Positions 1-13,200 of a DNA stretch of 64,000 nucleotides are shown piece after piece. This DNA is from Selaginella tamariscina (taxonomy: Eukaryota; Streptophyta; Lycopodiopsida; Selaginellales; Selaginellaceae). The DNA lies in assembly GCA_003024785.1 (NCBI GenBank), contig PUQB01000161.1, forward strand, positions 414,779 to 478,778. The letters are read 5' to 3'. Position 1 is the stretch's first letter. Each line of letters opens with the position of its first letter. A program made the translations under genes and the position numbers. The notes beneath the pieces are model-generated. The model worked only from the letters and a program-made list of their open reading frames with translations, was not told where the DNA came from and made no database searches.

Positions 1-175
1 TCTTTTTTTTTTATTTTTAAGATGGAATACAAATGTTTATCAATTAAAATAAAATTTCATTATGAAAAAAAACAAATCAAAATTCATTATTATTTTTTAT
101 ATATATGAATTTTAAACAAAAGTATCTTTATTATCCATATAAATAATTTTACTATTAAACGAACAAGGGGATTCC

Positions 176-1937
176 TGTCAGAGTTTTAACCCAAAGGGCC
201 AACACGTGGCAACACGTGGCTGCCAGGTGGCCATTTGGCGTCATCACCCTGTGTGAGCAACGCTAAGTTTCCCAGAACAACCCCAACGACCCCTAGGGTT
301 AGACTCTAATGCCCAAGTGGACAGGAGACTTAGGGTTTAGCCTAAGTCTCCCTAGAGTGTCTACCCCCAAACCCTTGAGGGATAACCCTAGTTGACTTAG
401 GGTTTAGCCTAAGTCTCCCTAGAGTGTCTGCCCCCAAAACCCTTGAGGGATAACCCTAGTTGACTTAGGGTCTTGCCCTAGAAGACCTAGACAGGCTCAT
501 GCCCTAACCCCCATCAAGGAGACATGTGTTCCACACATACCCCTGACAGAGCTAAGGCATCGTCACTTACCCCTTGAGGAATCACCCTCATCCGGGAGTA
601 CAACCCCTTTAGGGCGACAAGGGGTACCCTGAACCACGACTAACCCCTAAGGGTTTGAGTGGCCAAGTTATACCCTAGACCTAGGGCTAGTACTTAGTGA
701 GGACACGAGTGTGGCCGTAGGCGGACACGAGTGTTCTGCTAAGCAAACTCCCTAAGGCTAGGTTTGGGATAACCCTAAGCACATGACCTTGCGAGTGCCT
801 CACGAAAGGGCTTTCTAATGAGCTTAGGTTGTTCAACCCTTGATTCCAAGGAGAACACTCCCCTAGCCAAGTGTGCCAAAGCACACCTAGTTATGAGACC
901 TAACCTCCCTTGAGCGGATGCCCAAGGCTTAGCACCCTAGTGCAAGCACAAGCATGCTGTTTGCTAGAGTATCCAACCCCTTGGCGACAAGCCCATGACA
1001 TAACCCCAAAGGGCGTGCCTCGGCGTTGTACCATGTGACGTTTAGCCCAGTGTCACATCTCCATGTGACACTGCCTTCCCCATGTGGGCTATCATGCCAT
1101 AGCCCTTAGATTCAAGAGTTGCACCAAGTGCCACAAACGTGGCTCCTAAATGCCAACTCTAGAACCCCTCAATGAACCCTCAGGAACTGGTAATGAACCT
1201 GTCAAACAAGATCCCACGCCCACAGTTGGACAAGGACACGGATGTGCCTTGCTTGGCCGTGAGTGCTACACCTAGCTTGACGTGGAGGAGGAGGCTGGAG
1301 ACAAGCCTCAACCTCTGCCTCTTGGAACGTGCATTCCGACAAGACCTCCCAGGCATGGATTCGCCAACGTTAAGCTACCCCGAAGGTGGGACGTACCCCT
1401 GGCATCTGGAAGTTAGGGCGGCACAACAGAGGGTTGTGCCTTGACGACACAAGCTAGAGCTTGCACCGGGAGAAGAGTAACGAGCTCAGTCATGAACCCA
1501 GGAACCCTCACTCCTATATACTACCTTATTTATGTGACAGAGGCCCCCCCCCTGTTTTCCTGTTTACATAAGTGGGCTAGCACTGAAATCTCATTCCCAG
1601 AGGGAACATACTTGGTGAGTTATCCATCGACCCCTAAACCCTAACCTGTCAAACCTGGGGTATTTCTAAGCATATCCGACATGCCGAACTCACCGGAACT
1701 AGCCATTAATCCAACCGGGACACGGAAAACCAAGGTAAGAGTTTTCTAGATGGAAGTGCTAGCTTCGCCCAGAGTTTCTTGCAAATACCTAATGACACCC
1801 GGCCGGACCATCACTAGATATCCAAGTGCACTAAGCGGGCCTGTTTCTTCTACACCTAGGGCTTATCAACATAGTACAGTAGGTAACAACAGTCAACGTC
1901 CAAAGTAAAGGGTTGAGTCATAGTAAAAACTATGACA
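176..1937 (-). mobile_element. Solo LTR of a large LTR-retrotransposon family (copy A)
   Basis: The element starts TGTCA and ends TGACA and is flanked by an exact 5-bp duplication, ATTCC (171-175 and 1938-1942), the hallmark of LTR-retrotransposon integration. No second LTR or internal coding region of this copy is adjacent, so it is a solo LTR left by LTR-LTR recombination. It is the reverse complement of the copy at 57414-59098 and shares blocks with 3636-3880, 20455-21340, 22715-24375 and 61335-61655. It is much less AT-rich than its surroundings and contains internal short repeats around 315-480 (a block with TTAGGGTTTAGCC written twice). The minus label only means opposite to the 57.4-kb copy; the transcribed strand is not proven. 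The ORFs inside show no recognisable domain. Confidence 0.88.
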
Positions 1938-1942
1938 ATTCC

Positions 1943-3635
1943 GTTCAAAGGCAAGGGAAATCCGTCCGAACGACTAATACCGTATCGACCCTGCAAGGGA
2001 ATAAAAATATAATTAAAAAATATACATTTAATAAACATTTAACTATATTGGTTTATGTTAGATAATGAAAATTTAAAAAATGAACTATTTATAATAAAAC
2101 TTATTTAACATGAAATGGATTGAAATGCATGATTGTTATTTATAAGAGAATAAAACCACTATAATGAATTATGAATAATTAAATTCAAATTTCATAGTGC
2201 ATATTTAATATAGAATCCAAGTGATAAATAACAAAAAAATAAATAGATAGCTTTTATTAAAGTTGTTAATGTGATATAATATAACATTGCACATTTATCG
2301 TTTAAATAATTAAAATCAATAATTAAAGTAGTAGATAAATGTGCAATATATTGTATAATAATGAAATCTTAATTGAAATTGAATTTTATAAAGTAATATA
2401 AAAAAGATAAGTGGTTAATTTAAGGCCATATTTTTTATGAACTTACATCTCATATTTATAAAATAATTAATGTTTATATCTCATCTTTATAAAAGGTTAA
2501 TTAATTTTAATTCACATGTGACAAGATACAAATTTAAAAATATCGTATTTATTCATTTTAATTTTAACTTTTATTAATAAAAATATTTCACATCTATTAT
2601 GATTTTGATTTCACAATGAATTATATACATATATAGAGTAAGTAAATGAATTATGAAGAACTTACATATATTAATTACAATACATATTTTATTTAAATAA
2701 AATATAGGAAATTGCCAATGCAAAATTTAAGTATAATAAAAATAATCATTACTCAAGATCACAAAAGTCTTTATTCTAAATACTGTAATAAATAATCAAA
2801 ATAATCATTAATATTTTGATAAATATTTAATCAAATAAAATAATTGAAAAATGAAAACATTATTTTTAAAAATTGTTGGTATTTTTTTGTATTTTTTGTG
2901 TTATTGAATTGACTATTTTAAATTGTGGAACATCTACATTATATTTTACTTAAATTAATTTAGTAAAATTAAAATATTGTTGTAAAATGTTAGTGTTAGT
3001 TGCTATGTGATAACATCATGTATGAATAACTACTTGTGAACTTTAATTTTTTTTATTTATAAAGAAAAATAATATCATAAATAATGATTTATGCTTTTAA
3101 TATTGTGATGATTCATGTCATTTTTATTTTCATTAGTCACATGCATAATATATATTATAGTCACATGCATTTCTTTTCAAATTTTTAAAATTTTAAACAT
3201 GAACAACATTTTATAAGTCCTAATAAGTTCAACGAAAAAGTAAAACATTAAATTTAATTCAAATTGAAATTGTTTGATTAAACATCACAATTATGAAGCT
3301 TCTTTACAAACCGTTAATTTTATTTTATTAACTTAGTGTTTTATAATACAAATTGATCTTCATATAACCCATAGCCTAAATAAATTTAGATATTTAAAAT
3401 GGTTTTTAATGCATTTAATTAATAATTAAGTCATTAAGTGATTATCATAATTTTAACTTATAGTTTAATTATATAGCTTAAGTAAAAATTTATAAAATAT
3501 GCAATGAAATTAGACTTTCCCTTGGATGTGCCACTATAATGAAAGTTATTGGAAAAAGGCTTGAAACAATATTTTAAATAATACTCAATTTAGAGTGATT
3601 AATAATTCTTATGGTTATTAATGTTTTGGTAATGA
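1943..3635. other. AT-rich intergenic DNA, no gene seen
   Basis: Strongly AT-rich with stops in all frames. I see no conserved coding block, RNA gene or clear repeat boundary here. Confidence 0.6.
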
Positions 3636-3880
3636 TCTTAGGCCTATATCTTCAAGGGCTAAAGGTACAAGATTTTTAATTGTGAACCCAATGCCATTGA
3701 ATTGTGTTTGCTACAAGCACACTTGTGTTCTCATTAAGTACTAGCCCTAGGTTTAATGTATGACTTGGTCATTCAAATCTTAAGGGTTAGTTGTGGTTCA
3801 AGATACCTCTTGTCGCCCTAAAGGGGATGAGGATAATTCCTCAAGGAATAATGATCTCCTTGATGGGGAATATGAGTAAC
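3636..3880 (+). mobile_element. Fragment of the same LTR family
   Basis: This short block matches the internal part of the LTR at about 58640-58800, including the TACTAGCCCTAGGTTTA and CCTAAAGGGG segments, in the same orientation as that copy. It has no ends of its own and is an old truncated piece. Confidence 0.65.
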
Positions 3881-4064
3881 TAAAAAAATGTTGAAGTAAA
3901 TAATTAAATTTATAAAATCAAATATTATTTAATTAATTCTAAATGATTAAATATAAATAATCTATAAATTTCTAATTAATAATTTTATTAATGTATTTAC
4001 TAATTCTGTAATAAAATCAGTCTATTAAGAGCATAATTGTAATCATATATGTGTGGGTATTGAA

Positions 4065-4296
4065 GATATATGAATGTTGTAACTAAAATGGGAATATAAA
4101 AAATTTTTAATTAATTTACGTATTAATTATTAATATTTTAAACATACATTTTAAAGAATATTCTTTCTTTAAACATATATTATTTTTAAAATTATTTCTT
4201 TATATTAAAAATGCTAATTAAATAATTAAAATTGCTAATTATTTAAAAAATGGGACTATAAACATTCCCATTTTAGTTACAACATTCATATATATC
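4065..4296. mobile_element. MITE-like inverted repeat
   Basis: Positions 4065-4095 and 4264-4296 are reverse complements of each other over about 31 bases, differing only by one extra AT in the right arm. The 170 bases between the arms are AT-rich and non-coding. This is the form of a miniature inverted-repeat transposable element or a foldback. I could not fix a target duplication, so the class is open. Confidence 0.55.
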
Positions 4297-4319
4297 ATTG
4301 TTTGGATTTTAATAATATT

Positions 4320-4320
<1 letters not shown>

Positions 4321-4377
<57 letters not shown>
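4321..4377. repeat. (TA)n microsatellite
   Basis: An almost pure TA dinucleotide run of about 55 bases, just right of the MITE-like repeat. Confidence 0.95.
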
Positions 4378-4379
<2 letters not shown>

Positions 4380-5180
4380 CACTAAAATAAATTGATTAAT
4401 ATTAAGCAATGAATTATAAATTGTATTAATTAAAGGAATAAATTGGAAAAGTTTGTTATTTTATAATTAAATAATAAAATGAGAATTATTGATTATTAAT
4501 AGATGCATAAAAGGCATTAAATGTGTTAACATATCGAGATGTGTTAGACTTGTATACCAAAGTTATTGAATATATTAAGTCACTAATCAAAATACAAAAG
4601 TTATTAAATGTGGTGTAATATTAAATGAGAACTTGATATGTACATATATTAAGGTATGTTTTATCAAGATCAATAAAATATGAAAAATAATGTAAATTAC
4701 AAAAGTTTGATATATATTGCATTAGTCTCACTACCATGTGCTATTGAATAAATAAGGTTTACAAATATTTAAAACATTCAAATTTAAAAATAATAGCATT
4801 AACTTACATTAGGAAATAGTTTTATAAGAAGACATAGTGATTCTAAAAATTAAATTAAATTATCATGAAAACATTCAAGATGCTCATGTTTAAAAAATAT
4901 AATATTATTTAATAACATAATTTTAAACATTAATAACAAGAGTAATATTATTATAATACACATAAATTCTCATTCATTATAATATACATTGAATGTGTAT
5001 GGGTATATACAAATAGTTACCATCGTACTCATATGACACATATTTACAAATGAGTATAGGGTTCCCAATTAGTAAATCTTAAAAAAACTCTAAAGAAATT
5101 TAGGAAGTCGTTGTTGTCACAACATATAAATCTTGAAGAATCTTATATGAATTATGTTCATAAAGGCACTATGTATTAGG
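4380..5180. other. AT-rich intergenic DNA, no gene seen
   Basis: AT-rich with dense stops. Nothing recognisable apart from simple-sequence stretches. Confidence 0.55.
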
Positions 5181-5184
5181 AATT

Positions 5185-6960
5185 TATTATTGGACTTGTA
5201 AGTTTGCAGTAAGTTTTTAATGATGTGTCACAAAGAATCTACTCTCATTTTGGAGGAGTTCAAGGCATTTGCATAGTAGAGGTTTTAAAAAAATGTCGTT
5301 GGAAATGTGTAAAATTATTTTGTTACATGTAAAGGAGTTTCAACTACTCTATTGCTTCATTTCTATAGGAACATGGACATAGGTATTTGCAGGTGGACTA
5401 TTTCATTAAACATCCTTAGCATATTGTAAACCATTCTTTAAAAATTTGAACACTTTTTAACAATTTGTGTGTTAGTGATGTTAATAATGCCATTGCATGC
5501 AAGTTGTAGGTATATGTGTTGATAACCACATTATTTGTTATGAGATGCTACATATAAAACAATTAAAGTACCATCATAAACTTGTAAAGATAAGCTTAAC
5601 AATTTTGAAAAGGATGAGCAATGTATAGTTGCACAATTATGATGGATGGCTGGTCCAACATCAAGCAATTTTATGGCAACTTCAATTCATGATGTTGTTT
5701 TTTTTTATATTGTGAATAGCAGGAGAGTGAAAAATATGGTGCATGGTTGTGAGAACAATTGAGTTTCGATCGTTCTCAATGTATATATGAAAAATATGGA
5801 AAATGTTACATATAATGCTTCAAATTGTGTTACAATGGGTTAACTTATGCAAAAGAAATTTCTTAAGATCTTGCATGAATGTTGTATTTACAATGTTTTT
5901 TAAAGGATATTAGTTGTTTGTTTTGGGTTGAGAACAACTCATCAATGATATTATGTCTTTCATCATCAAAAAAATTAACTACTTGTAATGTTTTAATGTT
6001 TATGCCTATTGAAACCTGCTTTAACACATTTGCTTATACTTTTATTATCTTAAGTCAGCTTTTTGATCTAGTTATCATGGGAGGCTTGTAACACATGGTA
6101 ATGAGTGATCAATAGGAGAAGTCCAAGTGATTGTCGATGCCAAGAGAGCATGGAGTTACAGTGTCTACTATTAGAGGCATTTTAATTGAAGTGTTATGCA
6201 TTGTTCCAATCTTAAAGGTGTTGAGCCATGCTAACCTCGAAAGTGTGATTTAGGCTTGATTTTTAAAATGGTGAAAGGCATGAACAAGATGATAGCATAT
6301 TATATCATGAAGGTTGAAAAATAAAAGATATTAAATTCTTTATCGTGGAAAAACATAATAAAAAAATGTGTTTAATGGTGCTGCACATGTTTTAAATCCA
6401 TTGTTTTTGGATTTAGAATTGAATATTGAGGCACATTTTGATTGGTAAGAGTACTTAACTTAATATTGTGATGACGATCTTAATTGGAAGTAAAGATTGA
6501 TAAGCAATTCATGACTTTGATATGTGACAATGAACATGGAACTTGCATAAAATAAGGAAAAGTAAAAGTTTATTATGAGCTAGTGAAACTCATTAAGTTA
6601 TACAATGCTTGATTTAAAAAATTCATGTCCTTAATCAAGGAGTGTGTGTTTCACCTTCCGAGAGGAATTGAAGCAACTAGAATTACATCTAAACTAAATA
6701 ACATTAAACCACTACTCCCCACTAACTCATCAATATTCATACAAGTTTATTGTGGACTTAAATGTTTTAAAATTGAAGCCTCAATGGTTGGGGTTGATTG
6801 AGATGCAACACTAGTTCTTAACATCCATTGATGACAGATAGAAATGTTTGAAAGACTGAGGACAGCGATTTTAACATGGACGAAGTTGGCATGGCATGAA
6901 ACTTTATTATATGAAGTGTATGGCAACTTACGAATAAGCGTTTATCACGTATGCCAGGAA
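5185..6960 (+). pseudogene. Decayed hAT-superfamily transposase (BED finger + DUF659)
   Basis: Reading through stops and shifts, the start (about 5195-5330) resembles a BED zinc finger, with a C-x2-C pair followed by a GGVQGI-like stretch. At about 5640-5680 comes DGWSN, the signature of the DUF659 domain of plant hAT transposases. At about 5800-5920 an NASN-x-V motif and a run resembling the PCAAHCIDL block follow. Intact members cut and paste DNA through an RNase-H-like catalytic core; this copy has many stops and cannot make protein. The C-terminal dimerisation region, expected near 6700-6960, is not clear. Terminal inverted repeats were not found. The superfamily call rests on these motifs only. 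Confidence 0.6.
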
Positions 6961-7257
6961 TGTACGATGGTGAGTACAGTATCACATAGAAAATAATTAT
7001 GTACATTACATAATTTAAGAAAGTTGAAGTATGAATCACATGTTATTTTAAAAAAGAATGCACTCTATACAAATATTCACAATTCAGATGATAAGAATGT
7101 TTAAGAACACTATACCATGCATAATGTTTATACTATGTTATATATTTAAACAATCATATAAATAAATAAGCTAAACTTTACACTTGCATATGTGTTACAC
7201 ACACCCACACACACGTATACACATGCAATCTTAATAATGTTCGTGTGCATCTCTAAT
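6961..7257. other. AT-rich intergenic DNA
   Basis: No coding signal. It contains a short CA-rich stretch near 7195-7225 next to the breakpoint of the inverted duplication. Confidence 0.5.
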
Positions 7258-7382
7258 GTTTTGCTATCGCAGCAGGTATTATATTACAGTGAACAATGGG
7301 AGTTTCACAGAAGACATGTTCTCACTCACTCAATATGGAACAGGTGTGTGCGTGCACGCGCGTGTGTTTCTTGATATAATTT
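7258..7382 (+). pseudogene. Relic of the last FLN1 exon and 3' flank
   Basis: The bases from GCAGCAGGTATTATATTACA onward align with the FLN1 segment on the minus strand at about 29180-29010. They keep the start of the exon-7 block (about the GVISQWTIG region) and its end (the TEQMF-PLTQ region) and lack about 40 bases between them. The 3' flank, with its TG-rich stretch and TTTCTTGA, also matches. Substitutions are frequent, the rest of FLN1 is missing, and no protein is possible. It marks the far edge of the left arm of the inverted duplication. Confidence 0.7.
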
Positions 7383-8976
7383 CCTTAGAAAATCTATGGG
7401 AAATAATAACAGTAGTTCTGTATGTCCCAGATGTCACATGTCAGCAACAGACCAACATGGGATTCTTCCAGTAACAGGCCTGTACTTTTCTTCTTTTCTA
7501 CAGATGCTCAAGAACTAAGAGGTGCTTAATTATGATTAACTACGATTAATTGATCGTTTAAAAAACATACTTTAATTAATTATTTGATAAATTTGAGGTT
7601 AATATTATAAACTCTATATAAAATCATATATATCTGTTTTTATTCTTTTTTGATAAAGGTTCCTATATGGCATATTTTATATATTTATACGTATGGAAAA
7701 TGTACTTTAATTTATATTTATATATTTTAAAAATATATTAAAATTAGAATTTCATTGTAATATACTATGTCATCTTCACCGTAAACATCATGTTTTTATA
7801 TACATGTATATACAATAAATATATTTGAAGTGTACTATTAAACACATGATACGCACATGCATGGTAACTTTAACAAAAGTCAAAAGTTAGATAAGGGCCG
7901 TTCACACACCTTAAATCTTAATTTAATCCACACCAAATTCTTATATAAGTTTTGACTTAGATGAAAAATTTAAATGATTATGTCATTCACACCAAATTAA
8001 GACTTTTCAAAATTAAGAAAGATAAACAGTGAATTGCATGTATTCTGTAAAGGACCTGGGTTTGGCGTTCTATGTTGTTCGAAGTATTAGGAACATCGAA
8101 ATATTTTAATTAAAAAATTTTTAAATATTATTTAAATAAACCATTCATATAGAATTTAATTAAAAAATATTAAAGAAAACACAAAATGTTGTTTGACTGA
8201 AGATACTTGACATTCTAACAATTAATAATAATTAATAATTTAAGTAAAATCTGGTGAATAGCCCTGTACTAGTGTAACATTCATATGAAGAACTAATTTA
8301 GAATATGTTAGACAAATACACGTATATACATTCTACTAATAATTATTAATATATGATTATCTCTTATAACCAAAGCAACAACACTGTGTATGCGTGTGTA
8401 CTCACGTGGACATAATATATATATACATATATACGTAAATGACACGCGCACATGAGAAATATTTTATTGTTCCCTGAAGTGTACGAGATGTCATACATTA
8501 GAATGAGTTTTTATTTAGATATCAAATCTCATATATTAATATTATCACATAAATTATTACTTAAATTGTCAATTAGCATTATACACTAGTTACGGTGCTA
8601 ATATAATAGTTAATATATAAGGATTCGCATTTAGTGGTCTTGTGCATTGTAACACACCGACAACAACCTAAAACAGTACATGCATATGCTATATTAGATT
8701 TAAATAATATATGTATTATGTTTGATTTTTATATTATGAATTTGTGTGTATCCAGCTGCTTAGTGATCCAGGGTATACATTTGGTTAATAAAATCTTATT
8801 AAATTACTAAATATCTGTGTGTACATACATTCCTAATGTTATATATATATATATATTACATAATAATTTACGAGTTGAGTTTAAAATGATTTACATTCAT
8901 TTTAATGTATTAATGGATTTATTTATAATATTCGTTATGTTTAAAAAAAAGGATATCCAAAAGATCCGAATCCTCA

Positions 8977-9653
8977 CTAACAAACGCGGGAGTACAGATG
9001 CGTGGGCGGCGTGCGGTACGCCGCCGGCGGTGTTCCGGGCGGCGACGTGCCGGAATGGCAGCAACATCATCATCGTGGTCCGCTGCATTCTCCGGTTGCT
9101 ATACAACAAACTCCGACCGGGAGACGAAGCATATACCGGCGGCTCCCTCGCCAGTGTCCTAATCGCTGAAGAGCATGGAGAAGAAGGCGTACTGGAGGCG
9201 TCCCAAGCACAGACGGAGATGACGGCGGTGTCAAGAACGGTGTCCCTGGCTCAGACAGACACAGCCCACCTCGTAAAACTGTGAAATCTACCGACCCATT
9301 TCGAGACTTGACCGTCTCAGATTCAATCTCTTCCTTAGTTTCCTCCCGGATTGTGAACAGGAATCTCGCCGGACCCATCATGTAGTGGCCCATATCGGTG
9401 TCCACCTCGGACACAACCGGGAACAGCTTGGTGCTCGACAGGTCCCCATGGAATCCCTCGTTCCTGTTGGCTATGACACTCACCTCCCTAAGCTCCATTT
9501 CTTCCTCATCCTCCTGCAACAGATTAATCCTTTGTGCTGAGCTATTCCTTGTTCTTTTCCAACAAATGAGGTAGTATATCTCTGCTGCAAGGATTAACAG
9601 GAACACCACAAAACCGCGCTTAATCCGATTGCTAATGCACCCAAGGATCCCAT
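8977..9653 (-). pseudogene. Small single-pass membrane protein, copy 1, frameshifted
   Basis: Starting from the ATG at 9653, the product begins MGSLGALAIGL and runs into one membrane helix (FLLILAAEIYYLIC). A cytosolic part follows with LLQEDEEEMELRE, the block ARFLFTIREETKEEIESE, and a proline/serine-rich tail with GTPFLTPPSSP. The FT-I-EET and TPFLTP blocks recall a family of small plant membrane-anchored proteins of unknown function. Compared with copy 2 (25321-26012), this copy lacks one T inside the helix (near 9623), has a one-base loss near 9205 and one extra C near 9057. The most natural end, reading the shared frame, is the TAG at 8977. The open frame 9070-9663 therefore holds only the middle of the protein in frame. 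Broken gene or consensus error; function unknown. Confidence 0.6.
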
Positions 9654-10148
9654 TCTTTACCACAATCCATATCTAACCACCGAATCCATAACTCGCCCCA
9701 TGAATCCCACATTGTGTCTTCTTGAAGGATATCAGGACTGGCAAGAAATGTAGGTGTTCTTGAAGCAATTTCACATACCTGAATGCAGGAGGATTTCAGG
9801 AATATGCAAAAGCAAACCTGTTTCTCGGGTTTCTCATGCATAGGAATTCTAAAGTTCTTTTTTATTTAATTAATTAATTTTTTCTATTTTTGTTTTTATT
9901 TATTTATTTGGTTTTTCTGTTGTGAGTGTCAGATTACATCAGAAGGGAAAGTTAACAAAAATCAGAATGGATTTATTAACTCCATGCCAACAAACAGCTT
10001 GAACAGGAATATACCTTTTTTGTAATTAAAGAAAGACTTTGAACGTTCAAATCCGGTAAATTATTCTCTTAGTGCAAGGGCTGAATAACAAGCACGACAC
10101 CTGTATAAATATATACCAGCTGTGTGGATATACATATATAAGTTTTCC

Positions 10149-10192
10149 TTAGGGTTCATAAATTTAGGGTTATGGTCCCCTGATTTAGGGTT
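10149..10192 (+). promoter_or_regulatory. Telo-box cluster in the VPS3 leader
   Basis: Three TTAGGGTT/TTTAGGG motifs lie within 44 bases, 15-60 bases before the VPS3 start codon. Telo-boxes (AAACCCTA) are known plant promoter elements of housekeeping genes. Their action here is inferred. Confidence 0.5.
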
Positions 10193-10206
10193 CTCGAGGA
10201 GGAGTG

Positions 10207-13200
10207 ATGGATGGCGCAGTGGAGCGCAAAGCGATGAAGGTCGCAGTGGAGGAATTTCCGCTAAGGTCAGCTCCGATCCCGCCATGCCGCATTTCTTCAC
10301 TCGCCGTCGCCAAAGGAATCAGTGAATCATGTGTGTCGATCTTCCTCGGCACAGACACTGGATATCTCCTTGCATTCAATTGGAAACTGGAACCCCCATG
10401 TATGTCGTGCGTGCGGGTGCGTGTACGTGTGTGTGACACAGACGAATACATACATACATATACATGCGCGTTTGTATTTTATATGAATTATTTCAATTTT
10501 GCTTACACCAGCAACCTCTTCTAATCCTGCTCCTCGGATCCGTCCACTGAGGAATTCGCCCTCACGTAATCTCCAGGTACGTGTATATACATTTTTTTTG
10601 TACACAATGTACACACACACACACATGTGTGTGTGTGTGTGTTGTATGCACATTTTAAAAGGAAAGTTTTTCTATATAAACCAGTATTATATACTCTTAC
10701 TTCTGCTTGTCTGTCTCTCCATGTTTTTGGTGTGTGTGTGTGTGCGTGCTCGTGCGCTTAATACACATTTACGTGTATCATAATATCCGGTACTAGTATG
10801 ATATAGAGCTTCACGGTTTTATAATTGGCTCTTTGCAAGTATACAGTTATATATGTTTTTACAAGCATTATATTAAAGAAATATGTTTGCAACTCCTTGT
10901 ATATACCTCTTAATTTATCTGTTAGACAGGACACCTATAGAAATAGCTACTGGAATTCTATGAAAATGTTCTCTCTCTCTCTCTCTCTCTCTCACACCAC
11001 CACACACACACACACACACCACATACACGCATATATTAGTTTGTATAATTGTAAGTGTCTTAGCTTTGTCATTTTGTATGTATGTTTATGTATACAATAT
11101 GTGATGTGTTTATGCCAATATAAGGTCCTGCACATGATTGATTAAACTGCAGGCATATAATTATCATGCCCTAAATCACGAGAGGTTATTAAAATGTACA
11201 TCCATAACTTTGTGCTCTTTTCCGTTTGTTATATATTCGCGTATAATTCGGAACAACATAGATAGATGATTATAATAGTTTATTGTAACTACTTTCCATT
11301 ACTTCATATGAACACACAGAAATGTGTCTATATTACACAGACTTACTTTATCTTTATGGGCAGCCTTCAACTCCTACAAGGCATTCGCCTTCTCCCTCAA
11401 GGGAAGAACTTTCACGTCCGCCTAGCTCAGGATCCGATGCAGATTCGATCGATTCTAGAAATATGCTCTCCTCTGTAGATTCCAAGAATATTTCTTCTTC
11501 ACCAGAGCGACAGAAAACCGAACTCACGCTGTTAACGCAGAAATGCTTAGGACGAGCCTCTGTTGATTCCTTGTGCATACTCGAAAACATTGGACAAATA
11601 GCTGCTCTTCTGGATAACCAGGTACATATTGTATCTGTGTAATGTAGACGCACACGACACAACGTGTGTGGTGTGATAATTACCATAGATTGTATTTCAA
11701 ATTATATATGCTTGTATCATCCATTTTATACACATCTTATAGCTACGTAATATCAATGGGCAGTTGTATAGGCTTTATGTGTTTGTATGTGTCTCCGGTA
11801 CGTGATTTACATTTATGTTTGAATATTATGAATCTATGTGCATCTTCACTCTATATAATGTGTAATATATCACACAACACACCACAACACACACACCACG
11901 ATATAGATATAGATATATATGTTTATTGATAGGTTGTGATGGTAAATTCAAGCTCATTAGCATTGCTTGGAAAGCTTCCGAATTGCCGAGGTGTATCGAC
12001 AATTGCTTGTGGAATGTACTTCGAATCTAAAACGAATGTGAATACTCCAGATGAACGAGCACATTTATCTGTGGCCATGAAGAATAGAATTACGCTTTTT
12101 GAAATTTTGTCCTGGCAACAAGAAAAGGAAAATCGAGCTTCAGGTAGGTGCGTGCGTTTGTGTGTGCGTGTGTGTATAATAGTATATCATAGTTTACATA
12201 CATACATATATCTGGAACCATAGGCAATTACAAAAGGCTTATATAGGATTACCTTAGTGTTAATGTCTATTACGTACAATTATTGTTGTAATCAATTGGA
12301 GTTATGCACACAGGTGGGACAAACCTCACAGTAATTAAGATTACGGGGATTGACAATCCACAAGCAATTGTATGGATTAAAAATTCTATTTTTATTGCTA
12401 CGAGTCTTGAGTGTGTGCTTTACTTCCTCATAGAGGGACGAGCAACCAGGTTAGTGCTGCACATATAAAACATACATGCATACATATACATATAGGACTG
12501 GCACCTTACATTTATACATAGCATTTAACATAACAGACACACATTGACACGAATATGAAGTGTACATCTACATGGTTATATATCTGATGTATATGTTGTA
12601 GGATGTTCTCATTCCCGGTAGAGAGCCCATGGAAGCCACTGTTGAAGGCATTCCCGAAGGAAGAAGAGGTGCTTATAGTGATGGACATTGCTGGGATTCT
12701 TGTGAATTCTCTGGGAAACCCCGTAGGAGGGAGTTTGGTATTCTCTGGGATTCCTGACGCAGTTTGCCAAAGTTCCCCTTATGCCCTTGTTGTTAATAAG
12801 GGCGTTGTGGAGTTATTTCACACTAAAACCGGCTCCAAAGTTCAGGTACTCTTTTTAATCGTATTCTTTTTTAAATAGGAATTATCCATATAACCTTCAA
12901 TACATATTTTCATAAAAATTTATGTTGCTGTAATAGTTAATGTCTATTTGGGCCATGTATTATAATATCCTATTATACAATTACATATGTTGCATTATAT
13001 AAATAGTTAACTATTTATTTGTTATCATTATTTACAGACTCTTGCTTATGGTACCTCTAATATTGGACCCTGCCTTGTGGAGGATGATAATGAAAACGTA
13101 GTTGTTATTGCAAAAGGTGATAAGGTCAGTGTTGTACATTTTAACACACACACACACTTATTTTATTTCGCAGGTGTCCTGTTTAATACACATCTCTATT

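Larger units (their letters stand above)
7258..9985. repeat. Left (shrunken) arm of a large inverted segmental duplication
   Basis: Blocks in this arm match the reverse complement of 25017-29180 in the same order. 7258-7382 matches the end of FLN1 (29180 to about 29010). 7480-7515 matches 27450-27410. 8278-8330 matches 26700-26600. 8395-8545 matches 26530-26380. 8977-9985 matches 26000-25017. The arm is about 2.7 kb against 4.2 kb on the right; the pseudokinase gene of the right arm is absent here. Similarity falls off in the non-coding parts but is high over the membrane-protein gene. VPS3 lies just outside the arm at 10207. Confidence 0.75.

Noticed and set aside
687..1644. Open frames of 60-90 residues inside the first 2 kb
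   Set aside because: They lie inside the solo LTR on both strands, have no domain and are not kept open in the other LTR copies.
9070..9663. A single 197-residue protein on the minus strand
   Set aside because: Comparison with the second copy shows the first 17 and last 50 or so residues are out-of-frame readings; only the middle is the real protein.
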